Shown: positions 7,807-17,008, counted from the first letter of the stretch. The stretch is DNA of 64,000 nucleotides from Thioclava arctica (GCF_040892615.1 NZ_JBFRYC010000002.1:124001-188000); one strand, 5' to 3'. Program-made: numbers and translations. Notes: a model not told the origin generated them from the sequence alone.

Positions 7807-8301
7807 ATGAAAAGACACAGCAACCTACTGTCGCGCGCGTTGCTCGGGCGCAAATATTCCGAACTGCAACCCGCCGAACAGCGCGTCATCGAGCAGATTT
7901 CGCTGACGCGCATGACCATGCCAAGCGGGCAAGGCGCAGGGGATGCAACCTTCGGCCAAAGGCTGGCGGATCGGGTCGCGCAGTTTGGCGGGTCCTGGAC
8001 CTTTATCCTGATCTTCGGGGCGGTTCTGGGGGTCTGGGTCTTGCTCAACGGGTTTTTGTTGATGCGGCCCGTGCGCTTTGACCCCTATCCGTTCGTGTTT
8101 CTCAATCTCATCTTGTCGATGCTGGCCGCAATTCAGGCCCCCATCATCATGATGTCGCAAAACCGCCAATCCGAAAAAGACCGTATCGCCGCGATCAGCG
8201 ATTATCAGGTCAACCTCAAGGCCGAGATTGAAATTCTCGAATTACATCAGAAGATAGATCGCCTGACCGAGATGCTGAGTCACCCCGCCAAACCCCGCTG
8301 A
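7807..8301 (+). CDS. DUF1003 membrane protein
   Basis: The 164-residue protein has a polar N-terminus, GGSWTFILIFGAVLGVWVL as first membrane helix, the FDPYPFVFLNLILSMLAA signature of DUF1003 with a second helix, then SQNRQSEKDR and a C-terminal coiled coil (about residues 125-160). The function of the family is unknown. I chose the ATG at 7807, preceded by GGGGGAAG, over one six codons upstream. Confidence 0.85.
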   Translation: MKRHSNLLSRALLGRKYSELQPAEQRVIEQISLTRMTMPSGQGAGDATFGQRLADRVAQFGGSWTFILIFGAVLGVWVLLNGFLLMRPVRFDPYPFVFLNLILSMLAAIQAPIIMMSQNRQSEKDRIAAISDYQVNLKAEIEILELHQKIDRLTEMLSHPAKPR

Positions 8302-8315
8302 GCGGGCAAGATAGG

Positions 8316-8356
8316 CCAGACGCCTCCGGCGGGAGTATTTAGGGCTAGATGAAAGG
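8316..8356 (+). repeat. Rhodobacteraceae-type intergenic GC-palindrome motif
   Basis: The stretch with CGCCTCCGGCGGGAGTATTT followed by a GATGAAAG end sits just after the DUF1003 gene. From memory, near-identical 3'-flank elements recur many times in Rhodobacteraceae genomes. The CGCC/GGCG arms can form a small hairpin and may help end transcription. Only one copy is in this window, so its repetitive nature cannot be shown here. Confidence 0.4.
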
Positions 8357-8370
8357 GCGCGGCGCGCGGC

Positions 8371-8700
8371 TCACATCGAGAAGGATATTCCGCAGCCGCA
8401 GGAACTGCTGGCATTGGGATTTTCCACCACGAAACGCGCGCCGATCAGTTCTTCGGTGAAATCAATCACGGCGTTTTCCAGAAACGGCAGCGAAACCGGG
8501 TCGATCAGCACCTTTTGTCCCGCCCCTTCCAGCACGATATCATCGGCGGCCGCAGCGGGTTCAAGCTTGATGTCATACTGAAATCCCGAGCATCCGCCGC
8601 CCTCGACCGCCACGCGCAGGGCTTGGGGCGCCGCGTGGCTTGCATTGATTTCGGCCAGCCGGGCAAAGGCGCGCGGGGTGACTTTGGGGGGCAGTTGCAT
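8371..8700 (-). CDS. A-type iron-sulfur carrier (HesB/IscA/ErpA family)
   Basis: The 109-residue protein has the three conserved cysteines: GGCSGFQY (C37) and the C-terminal SSCGCG pair, plus the N-terminal TPRAFARL start of the family. It passes Fe-S clusters to client proteins in the cytosol. Whether it corresponds to ErpA or another A-type carrier cannot be decided, because no suf or isc genes are adjacent. It is divergent from dgt with 93 bp between the starts. Confidence 0.9.
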   Translation of the reverse strand: MQLPPKVTPRAFARLAEINASHAAPQALRVAVEGGGCSGFQYDIKLEPAAAADDIVLEGAGQKVLIDPVSLPFLENAVIDFTEELIGARFVVENPNASSSCGCGISFSM

Positions 8701-8793
8701 CGGATAACCTCCGCTTGGCCCGCGAGGGGCCTGTATTTTGCTGTCATTCAAGATATAGGAGGACAAACGCCACGCGACAAGACGAGGATCGCT

Positions 8794-10005
8794 GTGCTTA
8801 AACCCTATGCCTGCCAGCCCGAGGATTCCCGTGGGCGACTGCACGATGAACGTATCTCGACTTTTCGCTCGCCATTTCAGCGCGACCGCGACCGGATCAT
8901 CCATTCCTCGGCCTTTCGCCGCCTCAAGCACAAGACACAGGTCTTTGTCGAACATGAGGGCGATTACTACCGCACCCGTCTGACCCACACGATCGAGGTG
9001 GCGCAGGTGGCGCGCACCATTGCCGGGGTACTGGGGCTTAACACCGATCTGGCCGAGGCCGTGGCGCTGGCGCATGATCTGGGTCATCCGCCGTTCGGCC
9101 ATACGGGCGAGGATGCGCTGGCAGAATTGATGGCCCCCTATGGCGGGTTTGACCATAACGCGCAGGCATTGCGCATCGTGACCAAGCTGGAAAAACATTA
9201 CGCCGATTTCGACGGGCTGAACCTGACATGGGAGACGCTTGAGGGCATCGCCAAGCATAACGGTCCGGCGATCTCGGATAAGGGCAGCTCGCATTCTTAC
9301 CCCTCGCGCGCCGATCTGCCCTATGCTTTGGCCGAGGTGGATGCGCAATGGGATCTGGAGCTGGAAACCAATGCCAGCGCAGAGGCGCAGGTGGCGGCCG
9401 TGGCCGATGACGTGGCCTATAATCATCACGATTTGCATGACGGGCTGCGCGCCGGACTATTTGACGAAGATGATCTGTGCACCTTGCCCGTGATTGGCGA
9501 GTGTTTTGCGCAGGTCGACGCGCTTTACCCTGATCTTGATCGCACGCGTCGCCAGCACGAGGCGCTGCGCCGGGTCTTTGGCGTGATGGTCGAGGACGTA
9601 ATCGCGGTGGCGCAAAACCGGCTGACCTCGCTGGGGCCGGAAAGTGCCGATGACATCCGCCACATGGACGGGCCGATCATTCGCTTTTCCAAGCCGCTTT
9701 ATCAAAATCTTAAGGCGATCAAGGGCTTCTTGTTCGAGCGCATGTATCGCGCGCCCACCGTGGTGGTCGAACGCAGGCGCGTCACTGCGATGATAAACGC
9801 GCTGTTTCCGCTGTTCATGGAGCAGCCCGAATTGCTACCCGAGGAATGGCTGGAAGAGGTCGCGCTGGCACGCCAAGAGGGCGGAGATCGCACCCGTCCC
9901 GAGGCGAAACAGGCGTTGGCGCGGGTGGTGCTCGACTATGTGGCGGGCATGACCGACCGCTTTGCGATTCAGGAATATGAGCGGTTGATCGGGCGCGCGC
10001 TCTGA
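8794..10005 (+). CDS. dgt: Deoxyguanosinetriphosphate triphosphohydrolase-like protein
   Basis: The 403-residue HD-domain protein has the metal site motifs RLTHTIEVAQVAR, LAHDLGHPPFGHTGE and the following FDHNAQALRI of the Dgt family, which hydrolyses dNTPs to deoxynucleosides and triphosphate. I take the GTG at 8794 as start, with GAGGA seven bases before it, because homology begins with LKPYAC; the frame stays open further upstream across the divergent iscA-like gene. A short inverted copy of its 3' part lies at 6665-6752. Confidence 0.9.
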   Translation: MLKPYACQPEDSRGRLHDERISTFRSPFQRDRDRIIHSSAFRRLKHKTQVFVEHEGDYYRTRLTHTIEVAQVARTIAGVLGLNTDLAEAVALAHDLGHPPFGHTGEDALAELMAPYGGFDHNAQALRIVTKLEKHYADFDGLNLTWETLEGIAKHNGPAISDKGSSHSYPSRADLPYALAEVDAQWDLELETNASAEAQVAAVADDVAYNHHDLHDGLRAGLFDEDDLCTLPVIGECFAQVDALYPDLDRTRRQHEALRRVFGVMVEDVIAVAQNRLTSLGPESADDIRHMDGPIIRFSKPLYQNLKAIKGFLFERMYRAPTVVVERRRVTAMINALFPLFMEQPELLPEEWLEEVALARQEGGDRTRPEAKQALARVVLDYVAGMTDRFAIQEYERLIGRAL

Positions 10006-10072
10006 TTAAAGGGAACCTCTTGGCCCCCGATCCGTTGAGCCGGGAATACGGACCAAACCAGGAGGGAACATC

Positions 10073-10495
10073 ATGATCCGCAAACACGCATCCGCCCATT
10101 GGGAAGGCCCGATCAAAGAGGGCAAGGGCACGATTTCGACTCAGAGCGGCGCGCTTGACGCCCAGCCCTACGGATTTAATACCCGGTTTGAGGACAAGCC
10201 CGGCTCCAACCCCGAAGAGCTGATCGGCGCCGCCCATGCGGCATGCTTTTCGATGGCGCTCTCGCTGGGGCTGGAACAAGCAGGCGTCACTGATGTGGTG
10301 ATCGACACCAAGGCGGTCGTCTCGATGGACAAGGAAGGCGACGGGTTTGCCATCAAATCCTCGGCGCTGAGTACCACGATCAAGGGCAAGGGCGATGAGG
10401 CTGCGATCCGCAAGGCCGCCGCTGACGCCAAGGCCGGTTGCCCGATCTCGAAGGTGCTGAACTGCGAGATCACGCTGGACGTGACGGTCAACTAA
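10073..10495 (+). CDS. osmC: OsmC-family peroxiredoxin
   Basis: The 140-residue protein carries both OsmC redox cysteines, in AHAACFSMALS (about residue 60) and AGCPISKVLN (about residue 124), and the Glu/Arg-containing N-terminal hairpin. OsmC reduces organic hydroperoxides. RBS AGGAGGG precedes the ATG. It stands alone between dgt and xth and is followed by an intrinsic terminator. Confidence 0.92.
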   Translation: MIRKHASAHWEGPIKEGKGTISTQSGALDAQPYGFNTRFEDKPGSNPEELIGAAHAACFSMALSLGLEQAGVTDVVIDTKAVVSMDKEGDGFAIKSSALSTTIKGKGDEAAIRKAAADAKAGCPISKVLNCEITLDVTVN

Positions 10496-10516
10496 GCGAC
10501 GTTCATGCCATATGCC

Positions 10517-10546
10517 AAGGCGTCCCTGCAGGGGCGCCTTTTTTGT
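10517..10546 (+). terminator. Intrinsic terminator after osmC
   Basis: AAGGCG plus CCC on the left pair with GGG plus CGCCTT on the right around a TGCA loop, followed by a run of T (10539-10544). It sits 21 bp after the osmC stop. Confidence 0.85.
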
Positions 10547-10645
10547 TGCGGATCGGGGCCGCTCACCCAGACGTGCGCCACGGCGGCGCTTGTGCCGCCC
10601 CCCCGCCTAGCGCTACACCTGCGCCCGAGCAGTCCGGAGGCCCCC

Positions 10646-11452
10646 ATGAAAATCGCCACCTTCAACATCAACGGCATCAAGGCGCGACATCCCGCGCTGA
10701 TCGACTGGCTGCGCGAGGCGCAACCCGATGTGGCCTTGCTGCAAGAGATCAAATCGGTCGATGAGGCCTTTCCGCGCGAGCTGTTCGAGGATTTGGGCTA
10801 TCAAGTCGAAACCCATGGTCAGAAAAGCTTCAACGGAGTCGCGATCTTGTCCAAGCTGCCGCTTGAGGACGTCACGCGCGGCCTGCCCGGCGACGACGCG
10901 GACGAACAGGCGCGCTGGATCGAGGCAACCGTGGTGGGCAGCCGGGCGGTGCGACTGTGTGGGCTCTATCTGCCCAATGGCAATCCGGTGGAATTTGACG
11001 ACACTGGCGCGCCGATCCGAGAGGGCAAGTACGGCTACAAGCTGGACTGGATGGAACGGATGCAGACCCGTGCGGCCGAGTTGCTCGCGCTGGAAGAACC
11101 GTTCCTGATGGCGGGCGATTACAATATCATCCCGCAAGATGAGGATGCCGCCAAGCCCGAAACTTGGCAGAAAGACGCGCTGGCGCTGCCCCAAAGCCGC
11201 GCCGCGTTTCGCAGGCTTTTGAACATGGGCTTCACCGAGGCGTTTCGCGCCCGCGACGCCGAACCCGGCCAATATTCGTTCTGGGACTATCAGGCGGGCG
11301 CTTGGCCGCGCAATAATGGCATCCGCATCGACCATTTGCTGCTGTCGCCCCAAGCCGCCGATCTGATGCGCGCGGTGGGCATCGACAAAGAAATCCGTGG
11401 CCGCGACAAGCCCTCTGATCACGTGCCGGTCTGGGTCGAACTGGCGGCCTGA
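10646..11452 (+). CDS. xth: Exodeoxyribonuclease III (AP endonuclease)
   Basis: The 268-residue enzyme shows the ExoIII signatures in order: TFNINGIKAR (metal Asn), LLQEIKS (catalytic Glu), GLYLPNGNP, AGDYNIIPQ (Asp/Asn), WDYQAG and RIDHLLLS with a final SDHVPVWVEL (catalytic Asp-His). It cleaves DNA at abasic sites in base-excision repair. Start at 10646 follows CCGGAGG. Confidence 0.95.
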   Translation: MKIATFNINGIKARHPALIDWLREAQPDVALLQEIKSVDEAFPRELFEDLGYQVETHGQKSFNGVAILSKLPLEDVTRGLPGDDADEQARWIEATVVGSRAVRLCGLYLPNGNPVEFDDTGAPIREGKYGYKLDWMERMQTRAAELLALEEPFLMAGDYNIIPQDEDAAKPETWQKDALALPQSRAAFRRLLNMGFTEAFRARDAEPGQYSFWDYQAGAWPRNNGIRIDHLLLSPQAADLMRAVGIDKEIRGRDKPSDHVPVWVELAA

Positions 11453-11505
11453 TCGCTTGCACATCCCCGGTTTCGCCTGCACGATCCCGCGCAAGGAGGA
11501 CCACC

Positions 11506-12072
11506 ATGCAACATCAGATCAGCCGCCACCCGATCCCTGCGCTTTCAGAGATGCCCGACGACATCCGTACCCGCCTTGAGGCGGTGCAGGAAAAAGCCGG
11601 GTTCATCCCCAATATCTTCCTTGCGCTGGCCCATCGCCCCGACGAATTCCGCGCCTTTTTCGCCTATCACGACGCGCTGATGGAGCGCCCCGGCAACCTG
11701 ACCATCGCCGAGCGCGAGATGATCGTGGTGGCGACTTCGGCGACCAACGAATGCCAATATTGCGTGATTGCCCATGGCGCAATTTTGCGGATTCGCGCCA
11801 AAGATCCGCTGATTGCCGATCAGGTCGCGGTGAATTATCGCAAGGCCCCGATCACGCCACGCCAGCGCGCGATGCTCGATTTCGCGATGAAAGTGTCGCA
11901 GCGCGCGCAAGAGGTCGAAGGCGATGATTACGCCGCGCTGCACGCCCACGGGTTCACTGATGACGACATCTGGGATATCGGCGCGATTGCCAGTTTCTTC
12001 GCGCTGTCCAATCGGCTTGTGAACATGGCAGCGATTCCACCCAACCGGGAATTCTACGCGATGGCGCGCTAA
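11506..12072 (+). CDS. AhpD/carboxymuconolactone-decarboxylase-like peroxidase-related enzyme
   Basis: The 188-residue protein contains ECQYCVIAH, the CxxC-x3-H active-site motif of the AhpD-like/uncharacterised peroxidase-related family, and the GFIPN segment typical of this subfamily. It is probably a redox enzyme using the Cys pair and His; the partner is unknown. RBS AAGGAGG precedes the ATG. It is 53 bp after xth and could be cotranscribed. Confidence 0.88.
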   Translation: MQHQISRHPIPALSEMPDDIRTRLEAVQEKAGFIPNIFLALAHRPDEFRAFFAYHDALMERPGNLTIAEREMIVVATSATNECQYCVIAHGAILRIRAKDPLIADQVAVNYRKAPITPRQRAMLDFAMKVSQRAQEVEGDDYAALHAHGFTDDDIWDIGAIASFFALSNRLVNMAAIPPNREFYAMAR

Positions 12073-12140
12073 GTGCTGCTGCTTGGTTGAGCCCTGTGCG
12101 CCGCGCGGTTAGGCTTGGCGCGAAGCTGAAAGGACGCTCC

Positions 12141-12887
12141 ATGACTGACTATCTCGATACCCCAGAAGCCCGCCGCATCGCCTACAACTTCACGCCCGGC
12201 ACAGGCCCCGGCCTGGTGTTTCTGGGCGGGTTCAAATCGGACATGGAGGGCACCAAAGCACTGGCGCTAGAGGCTTGGGCGCGCGCGCAGGGCCGGGCCT
12301 TTTTGCGCTTTGACTATTCCGGCCATGGCGTGTCGGGCGGTGCGTTTGACGAGGGCGCGATTGGCGACTGGTATGAGGATGCGCGCGATGCAATCCTGGC
12401 GCTGACCGAGGGGCCGCAGGTTCTTGTCGGCTCTTCGATGGGCGGCTGGATTTCGCTTTTGATGGCGCGCGAGCATCCCGAGAAAGTCGCGGGCCTCGTG
12501 ACCATCGCCGCCGCGCCTGATTTCACCGAAGACGGCTATTGGGCGAGTTTTGACAAGGAAACCCGCCACAAGCTGGAATCTGAGGGCTCCGTCGAAGTGC
12601 CCTCAGAGTATGGCGATCCCTATGTCATCACCCGCCGCCTGATCAATGAGGGGCGCACCCGGTTGGTGCTGCGCAGCCCGCTTGCGCTGCCCTTCCCCAC
12701 GCGGTTCCTGCAAGGCACGGCAGATACCAGCGTTACCAGCGAAACGGCGCTGCGCCTGCTGGATCACGCACAGGGCGAGGATATGCGCCTGACGCTGCTC
12801 AAGGGGGCCGATCACCGCTTTTCCACGCCCGAATGTCTGGGCCTGATCGAGGCCGCGTTGACCGAGGTGCTCGGCGCGCTGCAATAG
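12141..12887 (+). CDS. Alpha/beta hydrolase (ABHD10-like)
   Basis: The 248-residue protein has an FLGGFKSDMEG oxyanion region, LRFDYSGHGVSGG, the nucleophile elbow VGSSMGGWISL (Ser about 102), an Asp in LQGTADTSV and a His in KGADHRFS. FLGGFKSDM and DYSGHG resemble the ABHD10 group of serine esterases/depalmitoylases. The substrate is unknown. The chosen start follows AAAGGACG. Confidence 0.85.
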   Translation: MTDYLDTPEARRIAYNFTPGTGPGLVFLGGFKSDMEGTKALALEAWARAQGRAFLRFDYSGHGVSGGAFDEGAIGDWYEDARDAILALTEGPQVLVGSSMGGWISLLMAREHPEKVAGLVTIAAAPDFTEDGYWASFDKETRHKLESEGSVEVPSEYGDPYVITRRLINEGRTRLVLRSPLALPFPTRFLQGTADTSVTSETALRLLDHAQGEDMRLTLLKGADHRFSTPECLGLIEAALTEVLGALQ

Positions 12888-12984
12888 GAAAGATCACGCC
12901 CTTTCGGTTTGCCACGCCCCGCAGCTTGCGGCACACTGAATTTTGTAAGAGCGCGATCAAGCGCCGACACATGAGGTTTGAGCG

Positions 12985-13695
12985 ATGCAAGACGATCCGT
13001 TGATCTTCCTGCCTGGATTTATGTGCGATGCGCGGCTGTTCTGGCACCCGGTGCAAGAGCTGTCGGCAGATCGCAGCGTCACTGTGGCGCGCCTGCGGGG
13101 GACGACGATCGAAGAGATGGCCGCGCGGGTCTTGGCCGAAGCGCCGCCGCGCTTTGCGCTGGTCGGGCATTGGCTGGGCGGGGTCGTGGCGATGGACGTG
13201 CTGCGGCGCGCCCCCGAACGGGTCAGCCAGATCGCCCTGATCGATATCTCATCGCTGCCCGAAACGCCGCAAATGGCGGGCAAGCGCGAGCCGCGCATTG
13301 TGCGTGCGCGCACCGGACGCCTTGACGAGGTGATGCTGGAAGAAATCCCCGCCGAGGCGCTGGCTCCGGGGGAAACCCGCCCGCATGTGCAGGCTTTGTT
13401 GCTGGAAATGGCTGCGGCCCTTGGACCCGACACATTTATCGAGCAATCGCGCGCCCTGATGCGACGTCCCGATTTTCAGCGCACGTTGCGCTCGACCCGG
13501 ACGCGGGCGATGCTGATGTGTGGCGAATATGACCAGATTTGCCCGCCGCGTCGGCATGAGTTTCTGGCCGAATTGATGCCCCATGCCACATATCGGCTGA
13601 TTTTGGGCGCAGGGCATCTAAGCCCGCTGGAGCAACCTGAAAAGATTACGCAGGGGCTGCGCGATTGGCTCGACGCGCCCCTGCTTTTGGCGTGA
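12985..13695 (+). CDS. Alpha/beta-hydrolase-fold protein lacking the catalytic serine
   Basis: The 236-residue protein keeps the fold landmarks LIFLPGFMCDARLF, the nucleophile-elbow region LVGHWLGGVVAM, an Asp in CGEYDQICP and a His in GAGHLSPLE. The elbow reads G-H-W63-L-G-G where active relatives have G-H-S-x-G-G, so the nucleophile is replaced by Trp (codon TGG at 13171-13173; TCG would be Ser). The reading frame is otherwise intact with no further damage. It may be a pseudoenzyme, a recent point-mutation loss or a sequencing error. It is 97 bp after the other alpha/beta hydrolase. Confidence 0.8.
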   Translation: MQDDPLIFLPGFMCDARLFWHPVQELSADRSVTVARLRGTTIEEMAARVLAEAPPRFALVGHWLGGVVAMDVLRRAPERVSQIALIDISSLPETPQMAGKREPRIVRARTGRLDEVMLEEIPAEALAPGETRPHVQALLLEMAAALGPDTFIEQSRALMRRPDFQRTLRSTRTRAMLMCGEYDQICPPRRHEFLAELMPHATYRLILGAGHLSPLEQPEKITQGLRDWLDAPLLLA

Positions 13696-13696
13696 T

Positions 13697-15031
13697 TTAA
13701 ACCTGCGGCGCAGCCTTGGCTGCACCGGGTGCAACGCGCGGTTTCTTGCGGATCGGCGTGACGGTTGCGGCTTTCGGCTTGGGGCTCGTTTGCTCCGCGC
13801 CATCGGCATATTCGTCGATAAAATCCAACACCAGAGGGCGGATATTATTGCGCCAATGCGAGCCCGCGAAGATGCCGTAATGGCCCGCGTCCGGTTCAAG
13901 GTGGTTGTTTTTCATTGAACCCGGCACCCCGGTGCACAGATCAAGCGCGGCAACACATTGACCGGGTGCCGAGATATCGTCTTTCTCGCCCTCCACGGTC
14001 TTGATCGCAACCGAGGTGATCTTGCCGATATCCACAAGCTTGCCGTTGATCTCAAAGCGGTTTTGCGCGATCTCGAGCCCTTTGAAGATACGGTCCACGG
14101 TCGAGAGATAGAACTCTGCCGTCATATCCATCACCGCAAGATATTCGTCATAGAACCGGTAATGCTTGTCCAGCACCGTGGCTTCGCCCGAGGCCTCAGA
14201 CCAGATTTTTTCCTGAAACGCCTGCGTGTGCTTGTCCATGTTCATCGAGATGAACGAGGCAAGCTGCATCAACCCCGGATAGACCAGACGCCCCGCGCCT
14301 TTGAATTTAAACCCAACGCGCTGAATCACCATTTGCTCAAGCTGACCCATCGTGACACGACGACCGAAATCAGTGACCTCGGTGGCGGCGGCATCCGGGT
14401 CAATCGGGCCACCGATCAGCGTCAGGGTGCGCGGCTGTGCGGCGGGGTCTTGCTCGGCCAGATAGGCGGTGGCGACCAAGGCCAGCGGCGCGGGCTGACA
14501 GACGGCGATCACGTTGGTATCGGGGCCGAGTTCTTTCATGAAATCGACAAGATAGAGCGTGTAATCTTCGATATCGAACTTGCCTGCACTGACGGGAATG
14601 TCGCGCGCATTGTGCCAATCGGTGATCCAGACATCGGCATCGGGCAGCAGCGAGGTCACAGTCGAGCGCAACAGCGTTGCGTAATGGCCCGACATCGGCG
14701 CAACCAACAGAACGCGGCGTGCCATCGGCTCACGGCCCTGCACGTTGAAATGGATCAACGAGCCAAACGGCTTGTCCATCACCGTCTCGACTTCGACGAG
14801 GTGATCGCGCCCATCATCAGCGGCAATCGACACGATGCCCCAATCGGGTTTGATTACCATCCGGGCGAACGAGCGTTCCGTCACGCGCCCCCAGGCCGAC
14901 ATGATCTTGAACATAGGATGCGGCGTAAGCCCCCAGACGGGATAGGATGCCATGGCGCGGGCCGAAGCCCCCATCCATTCATTGGTATTCCTGACGGTTT
15001 CCATCAGGTCATAGCTCATGATCGACTTCAT
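13697..15031 (-). CDS. phaZ: Intracellular polyhydroxyalkanoate depolymerase
   Basis: The 444-residue protein starts SIMSYDLMETVRN and has WITDWHNARDIP, the Cys nucleophile in AVCQPAPLALVA (intracellular PHB depolymerases use Cys rather than Ser) and a C-terminal catalytic His in EPDAGHYGIFAG. It mobilises stored polyhydroxybutyrate. The last 30 residues form a Lys/Pro/Ala-rich tail. I chose the ATG at 15031, preceded by GGAG, rather than a longer frame opening at 15082. It is divergent from phaC and convergent with the hydrolase at 12985. Confidence 0.93.
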   Translation of the reverse strand: MKSIMSYDLMETVRNTNEWMGASARAMASYPVWGLTPHPMFKIMSAWGRVTERSFARMVIKPDWGIVSIAADDGRDHLVEVETVMDKPFGSLIHFNVQGREPMARRVLLVAPMSGHYATLLRSTVTSLLPDADVWITDWHNARDIPVSAGKFDIEDYTLYLVDFMKELGPDTNVIAVCQPAPLALVATAYLAEQDPAAQPRTLTLIGGPIDPDAAATEVTDFGRRVTMGQLEQMVIQRVGFKFKGAGRLVYPGLMQLASFISMNMDKHTQAFQEKIWSEASGEATVLDKHYRFYDEYLAVMDMTAEFYLSTVDRIFKGLEIAQNRFEINGKLVDIGKITSVAIKTVEGEKDDISAPGQCVAALDLCTGVPGSMKNNHLEPDAGHYGIFAGSHWRNNIRPLVLDFIDEYADGAEQTSPKPKAATVTPIRKKPRVAPGAAKAAPQV

Positions 15032-15117
15032 GTTGGCTCCTTGGCCGGGGCATGCAGGTATCAACTGCACGTTGAGACTCAAACGCCGCTTTACCCCAAG
15101 ACTACGGCAAGATTATG

Positions 15118-15133
15118 CTATCCTATAGGATAG
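15118..15133. promoter_or_regulatory. Perfect 16-bp palindrome between phaZ and phaC
   Basis: CTATCCTATAGGATAG is a perfect inverted repeat centred at 15125/15126 in the 117-bp divergent gap, 16 bases before the phaC start and overlapping its likely leader. It differs from the CTGC-N3-GCAG sites found at phaP, so if it is an operator it is read by something other than PhaR. Confidence 0.45.
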
Positions 15134-15148
15134 GGAGGAATTGGCGCT

Positions 15149-16942
15149 ATGACAACTGAGGACGAGCACAAAAATGCTGCATCGCAGAAAATGCAGGAAA
15201 ATATCGCCCGGATCGAGGCGCTGACAGAGCGGATGGTCGGCGCTTTGGCGCACAAGAGAGCCCCAAATGTCGCACTTGAGGGCCCCGGCCCCGATTTACA
15301 TCTCTCCGCGACGACAGCGTTGATGAAAGAGTGGATGGAGAAGCCCTCGAAGATCTTTGAGGCGCAGGCAAATTACTGGTCGCAAGCGATGAAGCAATAT
15401 GTCGAGGCAAACGAGTCGCTAGCCCAAGGCACGTTCAGCCCGCCCGAAAATCCCGGCCCTACCGATCCGCGCTTCAAGAACCCGCTTTGGGACAGCCACC
15501 CCTATTTCAACTTCATCAAACAACAATATTTGATTGCCTCCAAAGGGATTCAGGATGCGGTTGATCAACTGGAAGACATTGACGAGGTCGACCGCAAACG
15601 ACTGACCTATTTCTCACGCCAGATCGTTGATCTGATGGCGCCGACCAATTTTCTAGCCACCAACCCGGACGCGCTGGAAAAGGCGGTGCAGACCGAAGGC
15701 GAGAGCCTTGTGAAAGGGCTCGAAAACCTTGTGCGCGACCTTGAGGCAAACAATGGCAATCTGCTGGTCACGCTGGCCGACAAGGACGCGTTCGTGGTGG
15801 GCGAAAATATCGGCACCGCCGAGGGCTCGGTTGTGTATCGCAACCGCCTGTTTGAGCTGATCCAATACAAACCGACCACCGAGCAGGTCCATAAAACGCC
15901 GCTGATCATCTTTCCGCCCTGGATCAACCGCTTTTACATCATGGACCTGAAGCCGCAGAATTCCTTGATCCGCTGGATCGTCGATCAAGGTTTCACGCTG
16001 TTCATCGTCAGTTGGAAAAATCCCGATAAATCCTATGCCGATGTCGGCCTGGATGACTATGTCCAAGAGGGCTATCTGGAGGCGATCAATCAGGTCAAAA
16101 CGATCACCAACGAGCCCAAGGTCAATGCCGTTGGCTATTGCATCGCGGGCACGACGCTTAGCCTTACACTGGGGCTGCTCGACAAGCGCAAGGACCGCTC
16201 GATCAACTCCGCCACCTTCTTTACAACGCTCACGGATTTCTCCGATCAGGGGGAATTCACGGTGTTCTTGCAAGACGATTTCGTGGACGGTCTCGAAAAG
16301 CAATGTCAGACCGATGGCGTGCTGTCATCCTACTTCATGTCGCGCACGTTTTCCTTCTTGCGGTCACGCGATCTGATCTATCAGCCCGCAATTCGTAGCT
16401 ACATGATGGGCGAAGCCCCGCCCGCCTTTGACTTGCTGTTCTGGAACGGGGATTCCACCAACCTGCCCGGCAAGATGGCAATCGAGTATCTGCGCGGGCT
16501 GTGCCAGCAAGACCGTTTTGCGGGCAAAGGCTTTGAGGTGTTGGGCGAAACCGTCAGCGTGCGCGATGTGAAAGTGCCGCTGATGTCGGTCGCATGCGAA
16601 AGCGATCATATCGCGCCTTGGGTTGCCGCCTTTGCCGGGGTCGCCCAGATGGGGTCGAAGGACAAACAGTTCATCTTGTCAGAATCGGGCCATATCGCGG
16701 GCATCGTAAACCCGCCCAGCAAAAAGAAATATGGCCATTACACCTCGGCGGAGCCCATCGCGAATGCCAATGAATGGAAGGCGAAGGCCGAATTCCACGA
16801 GGGGTCATGGTGGCCGCATTGGGGCGAATGGCTGGCGAAAAAATCGGGCAAGATGGTGCCCGCGCGCGAACCCGGTGGACCCGATCACAAGATTCTCTGC
16901 GCCGCTCCGGGCACTTACGTCAAAGAGATCGTGAAAGTGTAA
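15149..16942 (+). CDS. phaC: Class I poly(3-hydroxyalkanoate) synthase
   Basis: The 597-residue enzyme has the PhaC N-terminal domain (about residues 60-240) and an alpha/beta-hydrolase core with the lipase-like box GYCIAGT (catalytic Cys about 332), the Asp in CESDHIAPW and the His in SESGHIAGIVNPP. It polymerises hydroxyacyl-CoA into PHA at the granule surface. Length fits class I. GGGAGGAATT precedes the ATG. It is divergent from phaZ and followed by phaP and phaR on the same strand. Confidence 0.96.
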   Translation: MTTEDEHKNAASQKMQENIARIEALTERMVGALAHKRAPNVALEGPGPDLHLSATTALMKEWMEKPSKIFEAQANYWSQAMKQYVEANESLAQGTFSPPENPGPTDPRFKNPLWDSHPYFNFIKQQYLIASKGIQDAVDQLEDIDEVDRKRLTYFSRQIVDLMAPTNFLATNPDALEKAVQTEGESLVKGLENLVRDLEANNGNLLVTLADKDAFVVGENIGTAEGSVVYRNRLFELIQYKPTTEQVHKTPLIIFPPWINRFYIMDLKPQNSLIRWIVDQGFTLFIVSWKNPDKSYADVGLDDYVQEGYLEAINQVKTITNEPKVNAVGYCIAGTTLSLTLGLLDKRKDRSINSATFFTTLTDFSDQGEFTVFLQDDFVDGLEKQCQTDGVLSSYFMSRTFSFLRSRDLIYQPAIRSYMMGEAPPAFDLLFWNGDSTNLPGKMAIEYLRGLCQQDRFAGKGFEVLGETVSVRDVKVPLMSVACESDHIAPWVAAFAGVAQMGSKDKQFILSESGHIAGIVNPPSKKKYGHYTSAEPIANANEWKAKAEFHEGSWWPHWGEWLAKKSGKMVPAREPGGPDHKILCAAPGTYVKEIVKV

Positions 16943-16968
16943 CAGCTCGCTCTCTGATTGTGAATTTT

Positions 16969-17008
16969 CTGCGACGCAGCATTTTTCTCTTGAAATGCTG
17001 CGTTGCAG
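16969..17008 (+). promoter_or_regulatory. Two PhaR operators upstream of phaP
   Basis: CTGC-GAC-GCAG (16969-16979) and CTGC-GTT-GCAG (16998-17008) are both exact CTGC-N3-GCAG sites, 29 bp apart. The second extends to a perfect ATGCTGC/GCAGCAT palindrome. CTGC-N3-GCAG is the PhaR recognition sequence described for Rhodobacter. The phaP start is 79 bp downstream. Confidence 0.75.
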
